Below, piece by piece: positions 1-6,665 of a DNA stretch of 9,634 nucleotides. A model generated the notes under the pieces. It made no database searches and was not told the origin of the DNA. It worked only from the letters and a program-made list of their open reading frames with translations. Source of the stretch: Rhizobium favelukesii (GTDB lineage: Bacteria > Pseudomonadota > Alphaproteobacteria > Rhizobiales > Rhizobiaceae). Numbering within the stretch: the first letter of the stretch is position 1; each line of letters opens with the position of its first letter. Both the position numbers and the translations under genes were made by a program. The stretch lies in assembly GCF_000577275.2 (NCBI RefSeq), contig NZ_CBYB010000021.1, forward strand, positions 1 through 9,634. Direction: 5' to 3'.

Positions 1-47
1 AATTCAACGACACATCGTGGAGCATGATTTCATCAAGGGTGCCGCCC

Positions 48-466
48 TTAAGATTCTAGGCCGGTATTGCCTTTTATGCTCTCGGCGATGCACTCGCTCA
101 ACAGAGCCATCGATGGCATCAGCCTCGCTGAGCCGGCTTCTGGCCAAGGGCCCGCGGAGCTCAACAAAAGCACCTCATGGGCCACCTCAGCTAATGGTGA
201 ATTCTCACGCGTTGTGATCGCAAGTGTGTAGGCTCCTCTGCCACTGATTCGCGAAAACCCGAGAATCCGAGTGTACGGCAAAATCTTACGATCGAAGCGT
301 CTCCGCTGTTCGTGGCGCGAGCGAGTTCGGAAACAGAGAGGTCCGCAAGATGCTCGGGGTTCTGTGCAACAAAGTGAGCGATTCTCGATTGTCCGCTTGG
401 CCCCGAAGTGACCAAATCGTATATTGCATCCCGTATTGACGTTGATGGTAAGTCTGCTTTATTCAT
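48..466 (-). pseudogene. Remnant of an RpiR/MurR-family transcriptional regulator (HTH joined to SIS fragment, frameshifted)
   Basis: RpiR-family regulators pair an N-terminal helix-turn-helix domain with a C-terminal sugar-phosphate-binding SIS domain and usually run to about 280 residues. Reading leftward from the ATG at 466, the first ~75 residues are a good RpiR N-terminus: an SVSELARATNSGDASIVRFC recognition-helix segment followed by RTLGFSGFRE. At about 245-255 that frame stops making sense and ends at 191. A different frame (281-48) carries the distal part of a SIS domain, GAYTLAITTRENSPLAEVAH. The middle, roughly 130-150 residues by comparison with the family, is missing, and the two parts are out of frame. 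The simplest reading is an internal deletion that also shifted the frame. It lies just downstream of the sulfatase gene on the same strand, so it was probably the local regulator, answering to a phosphorylated sugar. No functional sensor domain can be made now. Confidence 0.8.
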
Positions 467-592
467 GCTGCTATCCGGCTGGCCCGGGTGTAAATTATAT
501 CAAATCCTGCAAACTCGGCACTTTTCGTGATTGAGAAGGCAGTCGATGGTCGCTACCACGATGTTTGACTCTCATTCTAAGCAATAGCAGGT

Positions 593-2071
593 CTAGTAAT
601 CCTCGATTCTTTCGGGACCCGATCCGCTGCGAAGCATCATCGCGGCAAAGCTGTTCTCCACAAGGCTGGATTTCAACCCTCTATGGTGGGCGCTATCCCA
701 AAGATCATGATGCTCGTTCGGATCCTCGTGATGATCGAACAGCTCACCTACTCCGACATCATGATACATGTTCAGCTTGTAGCGGCCATCAAAATACATG
801 GACGCCCGGGAGCCCCGGCTTCCGCGAAAACGCAAAGAATTGTGATATTCGCTGACGACATAGGGCTTATGAAAGTCCAATGAGGCATTGCCGAGCAGCA
901 TCTGGTCAAAGGACAGGCCCTGCATCGCTTTTGGAATTTCCGTTCCGTTCAAGGCGAGCAGTGTTGGCGCGATATCGACCAGTTCGACAAGCGCGTTCGA
1001 AACCGATCCATGTGCTGGACTGCCAGGCACAGAGATAACAAGCGGAACATGCACGACACCCTCATAAAACCGGCAGCCCTTATAGAGCAGACCGTGGTCA
1101 CCCATCATATCACCGTGATCGCTCATGAAAACGATGATCGTGCGATCCAACTGCCCGGTTTCCGTCAGGAGATCGAGAATCCTGCCGACCAGATCGTCCA
1201 CCAGAGCCACCTCAGCGTGATAAGCCGCCCGCATCTGCCAGATGTTGAATTTAGTGGGCGGCGCCTCATGCGTGGGGCCCGAGAATTCGTCTATGTGCAC
1301 CGTGCCGACTTCTGTTGCCGCACGCCAAGGGTCGATCGCGCGTTTGGCTTGCTGATCGACATTTTCGAATTTCTTCTGGTGTTTAAGATCAATTAGCTTG
1401 AAAGCGGGATCGGGCATATCATTGGGGTCGAAACGCGAAAGGTATTCCGGCGGCGGATTGAACGGCGGATGAGGCGCGTCGACGTTGATGGCTAGATACC
1501 ATGAACGGTCCGCGTGCATGTTGATAAAACGCTCAGCCCGGTCTCCAGCCCAACGGCTCTGCCGATATTCTGCTGCCGGTCCTGGACCATAGTGTTGATC
1601 TAGATATGGTTTGTAGTAGCTCTCGGGATTGACCCCCTTTGACCACATCCATGCATGATAGTCGTGATTTCCGGACCATTCCGGAAACGGTTCCGGGCTC
1701 CAATAGAACTCGGCAAATCCGTCGTCAGGGCGCTTTTCGATCATGCCACGTGTGGCAGACAGATGTAGTTTTCCAATATGTCCCGTGTAGTATCCCGCAC
1801 TCGCCATCATCTTCGGAAGCAAACCGAGATGGGACGGAAATGCACCTGCGCCGTTCTGGTGGACCTGATGTGCGATCGGATACATGCCCGTTAGGAAGCT
1901 CGCCCGGCTCGGCGTACAGATGGGACTTTGACAATATGCACGCGCGAACGCGGTTCCCCGTGCGGCCAAACGATCGATATTGGGCGTTTTCGTGCCCTTG
2001 AATCCCAGACACTGTATTGTGTCCCAACGTTGTTGATCACTGCAAATCCAGACGATATTAAAATTGCTCAA
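593..2071 (-). CDS. Cytoplasmic sulfatase of the formylglycine (Cys-type) family
   Basis: A type I sulfatase / alkaline-phosphatase-superfamily hydrolase, expected to cleave sulfate monoesters. Visible active-site elements, numbered from the TTG at 2071: SDQ (D12, Q13) metal site; C52-T-P-S-R56, the CxPxR signature whose cysteine is matured to formylglycine; GKLH (K101, H103); H201 in DAPHPP; SDHG (D318, H319) metal ligands; K331 in YKG. Length is 492 residues, normal for the family. The frame stays open to an ATG at 2179, but that 36-residue extension has no family counterpart, whereas GGAG at 2082-2079 sits 7 bases before the TTG and 4 before a GTG at 2074. With this start the cysteine falls near residue 52, as is usual. 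There is no signal peptide, so the substrate must be inside the cell. It lies between the HAD gene and the RpiR remnant. A phosphonate monoester hydrolase is an alternative (that family shares CxPxR and DQ), but the K/H pair favours a sulfatase. Exact substrate unknown. Confidence 0.85.
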   Translation of the reverse strand: MSNFNIVWICSDQQRWDTIQCLGFKGTKTPNIDRLAARGTAFARAYCQSPICTPSRASFLTGMYPIAHQVHQNGAGAFPSHLGLLPKMMASAGYYTGHIGKLHLSATRGMIEKRPDDGFAEFYWSPEPFPEWSGNHDYHAWMWSKGVNPESYYKPYLDQHYGPGPAAEYRQSRWAGDRAERFINMHADRSWYLAINVDAPHPPFNPPPEYLSRFDPNDMPDPAFKLIDLKHQKKFENVDQQAKRAIDPWRAATEVGTVHIDEFSGPTHEAPPTKFNIWQMRAAYHAEVALVDDLVGRILDLLTETGQLDRTIIVFMSDHGDMMGDHGLLYKGCRFYEGVVHVPLVISVPGSPAHGSVSNALVELVDIAPTLLALNGTEIPKAMQGLSFDQMLLGNASLDFHKPYVVSEYHNSLRFRGSRGSRASMYFDGRYKLNMYHDVGVGELFDHHEDPNEHHDLWDSAHHRGLKSSLVENSFAAMMLRSGSGPERIEDY

Positions 2072-2078
2072 CACAGAT

Positions 2079-2082
2079 CTCC
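2079..2082 (-). promoter_or_regulatory. Ribosome binding site deciding the sulfatase start
   Basis: GGAG read on the minus strand, 4 bases before GTG (2074) and 7 bases before TTG (2071). Its spacing, together with the family's usual N-terminus, favours the TTG over the ATG at 2179. Confidence 0.5.
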
Positions 2083-2209
2083 AAGTTGAGAAAGGACCTC
2101 TTCCTGTCTCTCGCCGATTTGCATCAAAGCGCTCCGGCGGCGGTTCGTAGACAATCAAATTCTGATCGGATCGCGGCATTGGCTGGGAGCCTCACTAAAA
2201 TACTTCCAA

Positions 2210-2896
2210 TCAAACCAAGGTCTTGAGCTCTCCGAAGTGCAGCACCATCGCCTCTGGCTCAAAGGCCTGCAGGTCGCTCAGTAGCTGGCTGGAATGGTGG
2301 CGGCTCCGCCAAAGGCACAGTATTGCATTTTTGCGTTGCGCTCGGCATTGAGACCGATGGGCACTATCCTCGACGAGAAGGCATTCGCTCGGAGCCACAC
2401 CCATCACCTCGGCCGCTAGGAGCAGCACGGAAGGGTCCGGCTTGCGGAAGCCGATGTCATCAGAAGAAAAGAAGCGCGGGCCAATCAGGCTCAAAAGATT
2501 GGCGGCCCTCATGCGGTGGATCAATTCAAAGCGGGGCGTTTTCAATGCGACGCAAAACGGGATGGTGAGCCAATGGAGCAGTTCGATCGGGCCCGGCGTT
2601 GCTATTAGGATGTCAGACGTGAGGGAATGAACCTCCGCCCCAACCAGTTCCATGAAGTCTCTCGGCAAACTCAAGCCAAAAGAGCTCTCTAGGTGCTGCA
2701 GTTGATCATCCCTCTCGATTCCGGAAAGCGTTGCAGTAATCTCATCGGGTTGCACGTGGCCACCGTGGGCTGCGAGCTTTGCCGAAATGACCTCAGAGGT
2801 GATGATTTCGCTTTCCGCCAGCGTCCCGTCGAAATCGAAGATGATCAGCCGGGGCAGGATAAAACCCTGCGACTTTGCTCGGCGCGCAGCCGTCAT
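2210..2896 (-). CDS. HAD-superfamily phosphatase, probably impaired
   Basis: A HAD-like hydrolase of the phosphoglycolate/sugar-phosphatase type, 228 residues, expected to dephosphorylate a small phosphate ester. Motif I is DFDGT (D21 nucleophile, D23 acid/base), followed by a helical cap; motif III is K152 in RKPDP; motif IV is VEDS (E176, D177). Two oddities are visible. In motif II the expected Ser/Thr is Leu118 (VALKTP where the family has VASNS/VASKTP-like text; TTG against TCG). After VEDSAH the reading for residues 181-198 is foreign, but one frame over the same bases (about 2356-2306) gives GLNAERNAKMQYCAFGG, the expected family sequence. The frame then returns to RHHSSQLLSDLQ. So there is one extra base near 2356 and one missing near 2305-2308. 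The start ATG overlaps the stop of the upstream phosphodiesterase gene (ATGA, 2896-2893), implying coupled translation. The sulfatase follows on the same strand. Activity is doubtful. Confidence 0.75.
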   Translation of the reverse strand: MTAARRAKSQGFILPRLIIFDFDGTLAESEIITSEVISAKLAAHGGHVQPDEITATLSGIERDDQLQHLESSFGLSLPRDFMELVGAEVHSLTSDILIATPGPIELLHWLTIPFCVALKTPRFELIHRMRAANLLSLIGPRFFSSDDIGFRKPDPSVLLLAAEVMGVAPSECLLVEDSAHRSQCRAQRKNAILCLWRSRHHSSQLLSDLQAFEPEAMVLHFGELKTLV

Positions 2897-3675
2897 TTCG
2901 GGTCACCCGGGCGGATGACAGGCAGCGCCTCAAGTTCCTCATGGCGATGGACCACGACATCTGTTCCCTCCAGCATCACCACATCGTACGAGGGCGCCGC
3001 AGCTACGAATATGGGCTTGCCATATTGTTCCCAGTCGAGAACGATATGCTGTGCGGTGCCACGGCTAGCGGTAAAAGAAATTCCCGACAGGCTCCCGGCT
3101 GCAGCGACGTGCCGATGACCAAAAAGCATGTGCCGCACGGATGCGTCTCGCCTGAGGATCGAAAAAAACCGGTCCGTTTGCTTCATATCCCCCATTCTGA
3201 AACAGGGGACATGCAGGTTGCCTGGCGTGTGGTGCATGGCAAGCACCACGGGCCTGCCCTCGGCACTGGAAAGCTGCTCTTCGAGCCATTCAAAGCGGCC
3301 ACCATCGAGACAACCGAAATGGCTTACGTCATCCTTCGTGTCGAGCAAGATGATGCGCCAATCGTCTAGGTCAACCGTGGCCTGAACGAAGCCCTCCCCG
3401 CCGAACACAGTTCTAAATGCACTGCGGTCATCATGATTGCCGAGTGTCAGATAAACAGGCAGCCGGACCTTTGAGAGGATATCGTGAAGAAGCCTGTAGG
3501 CGGCAGGATCGCCCGTGTCGGCGAGATCCCCTGTGATCAGGATGAGCTTGCCATCGGCGTGGACACGCGCCACGTGGGCTAGCGTGTCGCGCAATCTTTG
3601 CGCCGGGTCGATGCTATAGAGCATCCTGTCGGGTGCGACTAAATGGGGATCTGTTATGTGAATGATTTTTTGCAT
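2893..3675 (-). CDS. Metallophosphoesterase of the GpdQ/CpdA (class III phosphodiesterase) family
   Basis: A calcineurin-like binuclear metallophosphodiesterase, 260 residues, expected to cleave phosphodiesters such as glycerophosphodiesters or cyclic nucleotides in the cytoplasm. All family metal-binding motifs are present in order: D9-x-H11 (TDPHL), G49-D50 (TGDLAD), G79-N80-H81-D82, H148/H149 (AMHHTP), G186-H187-R188-H189. The spacing closely matches the Enterobacter glycerophosphodiesterase GpdQ (ligands near D8, H10, D50, N80, H156, H195, H197, from memory). The start is the ATG at 3675, giving MQKIIHITDPHL, because the motif begins within 10 residues as usual; the frame extends to a TTG at 3723, but that extension is unconserved in style and poorly led. 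No clear Shine-Dalgarno precedes 3675. It is the first gene of the leftward run, coupled to the HAD gene by an ATGA overlap. Together they could release a phosphomonoester from a diester and then free phosphate. CpdA-like cAMP phosphodiesterase is the main alternative. Confidence 0.85.
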   Translation of the reverse strand: MQKIIHITDPHLVAPDRMLYSIDPAQRLRDTLAHVARVHADGKLILITGDLADTGDPAAYRLLHDILSKVRLPVYLTLGNHDDRSAFRTVFGGEGFVQATVDLDDWRIILLDTKDDVSHFGCLDGGRFEWLEEQLSSAEGRPVVLAMHHTPGNLHVPCFRMGDMKQTDRFFSILRRDASVRHMLFGHRHVAAAGSLSGISFTASRGTAQHIVLDWEQYGKPIFVAAAPSYDVVMLEGTDVVVHRHEELEALPVIRPGDPK

Positions 3676-3742
3676 GGTTCGACACTTGAAAAAGTGCCCG
3701 AATTCCGTGACGAAGTCGGGCAAGGGACGGCGGTAGGATTGT

Positions 3743-4012
3743 TCAGTGAATTAACGCGTTCGTGGCGGTGACCATATCTTTCAGAGCTTCACCGGCGAAA
3801 GAGCTCGACGCTGGGCCCGATCGATGATCTTGCACTGCCTCGCTAGATTTGGGCGCCTTTGCCGCCCGGGTGGACCGTACCATGGGGGCGCCGAAGGGCG
3901 CCTGTGCGAACGCGGGCAGCATAGACCAGGTTTCGAATTCCTTCAGTCGCCGGACTGCTTGTCGATAGGCATGTAGCCCGTTGTAGCGAACATTCGATGC
4001 GATTTCCGTCAT
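3743..4012 (-). CDS. Unrecognised short ORF, possibly a relic
   Basis: An ATG-started leftward frame of 89 residues beginning MTEIASNVRYNGLHAYRQAV, then a basic RRLKEFETW segment and an Ala/Ser/Pro-rich tail. I recognise no family. Third codon positions are only moderately GC-rich, and the best Shine-Dalgarno candidate (AAGG about 9 bases before the ATG) is weak. It overlaps another leftward open frame (4298-3843) that is equally anonymous. It could be a real small protein, part of a gene broken by frameshifts, or chance. Confidence 0.2.
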   Translation of the reverse strand: MTEIASNVRYNGLHAYRQAVRRLKEFETWSMLPAFAQAPFGAPMVRSTRAAKAPKSSEAVQDHRSGPASSSFAGEALKDMVTATNALIH

Positions 4013-4355
4013 CTTGGCGCGCCTTGCCCGGCACGAATGACCCGACAGGAAGCCTCTGTGCCGCGCTCAGGCTCTTCATTTCAGCGGCAGGAGATGTTTT
4101 TCTCGATCTTGCGGATAAAGCACGTAGCTCTGAAAGCCCATTGCGAGTTTCTTGCGTGCTCGCGGAGCAAGGTCGTTCGCTGCTCGTCCACCGATCGAAC
4201 GAAGCTGCAGGCCCTGAATATCCGATCGCAATTTGCTTTAGCACCGCGGTCGAGCCGAGTGCGTTCGAAACCCCGTCGATAAAGAACATCGCCCCCATGC
4301 CATCACCTGCAGCTAAATTGACAACGTCCCTATAATGGAGTTTTTTTTCACTTTT

Positions 4356-4403
4356 ATGTCAAGTGGAGGAAATTTCCGGGAGGGGATTTTAGAAGCCTGA
4401 CAT
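4356..4403. repeat. Widely spaced inverted repeat ATGTCA...TGACAT flanking the palindrome GGAAATTTCC
   Basis: ATGTCA at 4356-4361 is the inverse of TGACAT at 4398-4403. Between them, at 4368-4377, is a perfect 10-base palindrome GGAAATTTCC, which is not centred between the arms. These lie about 165-210 bases upstream of the dioxygenase start and may be regulator sites. Chance occurrence is possible. Confidence 0.25.
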
Positions 4404-4438
4404 TTCACGGAAGGGCACGTATTTAGAAAATCTTGTCT

Positions 4439-4461
4439 ATGGATTTAGTAGATAAATCTAT
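4439..4461 (+). promoter_or_regulatory. Candidate operator: palindrome upstream of the dioxygenase operon
   Basis: A perfect inverted repeat GATTTA-GTAGA-TAAATC lies at 4442-4458, extendable with one mismatch to 9-base arms (4439-4461). A second overlapping palindrome, TAGAT-AA-ATCTA, lies at 4449-4460, and TCCATGGA follows at 4462-4469. A -35-like TTGTCT (4433-4438) lies immediately beside it with weak -10-like text about 17 bases on. The position, about 105-125 bases before the first gene of a presumed sulfur-starvation operon, fits a transcription factor site. No regulator gene is visible in the operon. Confidence 0.4.
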
Positions 4462-4565
4462 TCCATGGATGTGTCGACTTCCAGCGACGAGACTTTCAAC
4501 GCCAATCGAAGATCACTTGGCGGACGCAACTTCCTGTCTTCTTCAAGACTAACCAGGAGAACCCC

Positions 4566-5495
4566 ATGAGCAATCCCGTCCTAGTCAATCAGATCATCCC
4601 GGAGTCTGATGTTGTGCCGCTGACCGGCCGCGTCGGCGCCGAAATCAGAGGCATCCGCCTTGGTGGGAATCTGCCGGACGCGACCATAGCGTCCATCAAA
4701 GAGCATCTTCTGAAGCACAAGGTCATTTTCTTCCGCGGCCAGGAGCATCTCGACGATGCGGAACAGGAACTCTTCGCCCGCCGTCTGGGCGACCTTGTCC
4801 CTCATCCCACACAGGGACCGGTTGCCGGGACGGCTTCAATCCTCAATCTCGATTCCAGCCGCGGGGGCGGCCGAGCAGACCAGTGGCACACCGATGTGAC
4901 CTTCGTTGACGCCTATCCAAAATTCTCGGTTCTGCGCGGCGTCGTTATTCCAGAAGCGGGAGGCGATACGATCTGGGCTAATACTCACGCCGCGTATGAG
5001 AGCCTGCCGACGCCACTGAAAGTCTTGGCCGACGGTCTTTGGGCGATCCACAGCAACGCCTACGACTACGCGGCCGTGCGCCCTCGCGCCACCGCTGAGG
5101 AGAAAAAGCATTTCGAGGAAGTCTTCACCTCGACGATCTACGAGACCGAGCACCCGGTCGTGCGTGTCCATCCGGAAACCGGGGAGAGATCTTTGCTGCT
5201 CGGCAATTTCGTGCAGCGCATTATCGGCATGTCGAAGAGCGATTCTGCAAAGCTTTACGAGGTGTTCCAGTCCTACGTCACTGCCCCGGAAGTCACCGTG
5301 CGGTGGCGCTGGCAGGCTGGCGATGTCGCCATCTGGGACAACCGCGCCACCCAGCATTACGCGGTCAACGACTATGGCGACCAGCATCGGGTCGTACGCC
5401 GCGCCACCGTTGACGGCGACGTCCCCGTCAGCGTCGACGGGCGTCGCAGCGTAACCCATGTCAAGGCAGCCAAACCGGCCGCGAAGGCCGCCTGA
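4566..5495 (+). CDS. Fe(II)/2-oxoglutarate-dependent dioxygenase of the AtsK/TauD family (probable alkylsulfatase or sulfonate dioxygenase)
   Basis: A non-heme iron dioxygenase, 309 residues, that hydroxylates the carbon next to the sulfo group of an organosulfur substrate so that it breaks down to an aldehyde and sulfate (AtsK type) or sulfite (TauD type), with 2-oxoglutarate and O2 as co-substrates. The iron triad is visible: H108-x-D110 (DQWHTDVTF) and H264 (RATQHYA). Arginines R275 and R279 in HRVVRRATVDGD are placed to bind 2-oxoglutarate and the substrate sulfo group. As I recall, Pseudomonas putida AtsK uses residues with these same numbers, while E. coli TauD is offset by nine, which favours an alkyl sulfate ester over taurine. 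The N-terminus RVGAEIRGIRLGG is typical of the family. AGGAGA at 4555-4560 leads the ATG well. It is the first gene of the rightward operon; the binding-protein gene starts 23 bases after its stop. The Ala/Lys-rich tail (KAAKPAAKAA) is unconserved. TfdA-like enzymes are a less likely alternative. Confidence 0.9.
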   Translation: MSNPVLVNQIIPESDVVPLTGRVGAEIRGIRLGGNLPDATIASIKEHLLKHKVIFFRGQEHLDDAEQELFARRLGDLVPHPTQGPVAGTASILNLDSSRGGGRADQWHTDVTFVDAYPKFSVLRGVVIPEAGGDTIWANTHAAYESLPTPLKVLADGLWAIHSNAYDYAAVRPRATAEEKKHFEEVFTSTIYETEHPVVRVHPETGERSLLLGNFVQRIIGMSKSDSAKLYEVFQSYVTAPEVTVRWRWQAGDVAIWDNRATQHYAVNDYGDQHRVVRRATVDGDVPVSVDGRRSVTHVKAAKPAAKAA

Positions 5496-5505
5496 GCGGC
5501 TGAAC

Positions 5506-5510
5506 AGGAG
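5506..5510 (+). promoter_or_regulatory. Ribosome binding site deciding the binding-protein start
   Basis: AGGAG lies 2 bases before an ATG at 5513 and 8 bases before an in-frame ATG at 5519. The spacing selects 5519, which also gives a clean signal peptide beginning MKLRIAA. Confidence 0.6.
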
Positions 5511-5518
5511 AAATGATT

Positions 5519-6604
5519 ATGAAACTTCGGATCGCCGCGGCGCTTGCCGCACTTCTCGCCTCGCTTGGCTCAGTCTCAGCCGAGGAATTGACCATCCGCT
5601 TCGGCAACCCCGGCGTCGGGCTTGATAACAGGCAATATTCTCATGGGGATGCTACAACCTACGCGCGGGCGCGGGACCTCATCGAGGAAGAGTTCGCCGC
5701 AGACAAGGACATCAAGATTGAGTGGACCTTCTTTCGTGGCGCCGGACCGGCGCTCAACGAATCCGTAGCAGCAAAACAGCTCGATTTCTTCCTGCTCGGT
5801 GACCTGCCGGCAATTGTAGGCCGGTCACGCGGGCTCGATCACAAATTCGTTTTTGCCACCACCCGTCATGAGCCGGTTTATCTTGCCGTACCGGCTGACA
5901 GCGATATCAAATCGATCGATGACGTGAAAGGCAAGAAGGTCGCGCTGTTCAGGGGCACAAACCTACAGCTCGCCACAGATCGCATCTTGTCGGTCCATGG
6001 TCTCACGGAGAAGGACGTCCGCTTCATTAACCTCGACACCAACGCTGCCGTACCGGCACTCACTTCCGGCAATGTTGATGCCGTGTTTGGCGGGCCGGAA
6101 TATCTGGCGCTGGCGAAGAAAGGGATCGTCAAGATCGTCTACACCACCAAGGGCGACGATCCGACACTTGGTCGCAATTCGTCCTATCTGGTCGCGACCG
6201 CCTTTGAACAAGCCCATCCGGATATAACGCAACGGGTGGTCACCACTTTCGTCAAGGCTGCGGCCTTCGCCTCCGATCCGGTCAACGAGGACGAAGTATT
6301 CAATGGCTGGGCTGTGTCGGGCTTCCCCAAAGATGCCTTCGAAGCGGATATTGAGGGCGATACGCTCGCAAACCGCCTCAACCCGCTGATCGATGACTTC
6401 GTCATCGCCCGCTACAAGGACCAGGTCGCGCGGGCAAAGGCCTATGGGTTGATCAAGGGCAACGTCGACGTCGATAGCTGGCTGGAGCCGAAATACCTGC
6501 AGCAGGCGCTCAAGGAGCTGAAGCTGGAGAACCATTGGTCAAGCTATGACGCCAAGGGTGAAATCGCCCAGCTCGGCGATCTCAACAAGAAGCACACAAA
6601 CTGA
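5519..6604 (+). CDS. Periplasmic substrate-binding protein of an AtsR/SsuA-type ABC transporter
   Basis: The extracytoplasmic receptor of the transporter encoded downstream, 361 residues, which captures an organosulfur compound and delivers it to the two permeases. A Sec signal peptide is clear: a positive start (MKLR), an Ala/Leu-rich core, and a VSA site after residue 21 followed by EELTIRFGNP. There is no lipobox cysteine, so the mature protein is soluble. The body resembles the SsuA/TauA/NMT1-like binding proteins: an early strand ending in RFGNPGVG, LDFFLLGDLPAIVGRSRG in the first lobe, and the hinge-region text SIDDVKGKKVALFRGTNLQL. Length is slightly above the usual 310-340 residues. 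It directly follows the dioxygenase gene and is followed by a strong hairpin, which may let it be made in excess over the membrane parts. Ligand class is inferred from the neighbours; sulfate esters or sulfonates are most likely. Confidence 0.88.
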   Translation: MKLRIAAALAALLASLGSVSAEELTIRFGNPGVGLDNRQYSHGDATTYARARDLIEEEFAADKDIKIEWTFFRGAGPALNESVAAKQLDFFLLGDLPAIVGRSRGLDHKFVFATTRHEPVYLAVPADSDIKSIDDVKGKKVALFRGTNLQLATDRILSVHGLTEKDVRFINLDTNAAVPALTSGNVDAVFGGPEYLALAKKGIVKIVYTTKGDDPTLGRNSSYLVATAFEQAHPDITQRVVTTFVKAAAFASDPVNEDEVFNGWAVSGFPKDAFEADIEGDTLANRLNPLIDDFVIARYKDQVARAKAYGLIKGNVDVDSWLEPKYLQQALKELKLENHWSSYDAKGEIAQLGDLNKKHTN

Positions 6605-6612
6605 AATGTCGC

Positions 6613-6647
6613 AGGGACGGCCCGCGCCACTGGCGCGGGCCGTCCTT
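6613..6647 (+). terminator. Strong GC-rich hairpin between binding-protein and permease genes
   Basis: Arms AGGGACGGCCCGCGCC (6613-6628) and GGCGCGGGCCGTCCTT (6632-6647) pair over 16 bases with one G-U, around a 3-base ACT loop. It begins 8 bases after the binding-protein stop. Only two T residues follow, so it is not a good intrinsic terminator. A partial terminator or an mRNA-stabilising 3' hairpin, as between malE and malF, is more likely. Confidence 0.7.
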
Positions 6648-6665
6648 GGCCAATGAGGGCGATAG

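Larger units (their letters stand above)
3676..4565. other. Long divergent intergenic region without a confident gene
   Basis: This stretch separates the leftward hydrolase operon from the rightward transport operon. From 3676 to about 4320 it is moderately GC-rich and shows several overlapping open frames on both strands, none with a recognised domain. The leftward frames look fragmentary, as in a decayed gene, but I cannot name the family. From about 4318 to 4550 it is AT-rich with palindromes and is most likely the control region of the downstream operon. Confidence 0.6.

Noticed and set aside
1..5. Window starts with AATTC, half an EcoRI site, suggesting a cloned restriction fragment
   Set aside because: Five bases carry almost no information, and other GAATTC sites occur uncut inside the window.
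1010..2001. Several plus-strand ORFs of 100-130 codons opposite the sulfatase gene
   Set aside because: They are antisense to a gene with full active-site motifs and show no domain of their own.
3997..4335. Plus-strand 112-residue ORF in the divergent gap
   Set aside because: No recognised motif, no good ribosome binding site, and it overlaps equally anonymous leftward frames.
4318..4336. TTGACA (4318-4323) followed by TATAAT (4331-4336), resembling a sigma-70 promoter
   Set aside because: The spacer is only 7 bases instead of 16-18, so these two boxes cannot act as one promoter.
4341..4348. Run of eight T residues as a possible intrinsic terminator
   Set aside because: No GC-rich stem precedes it on the plus strand, and there is no gene end nearby.
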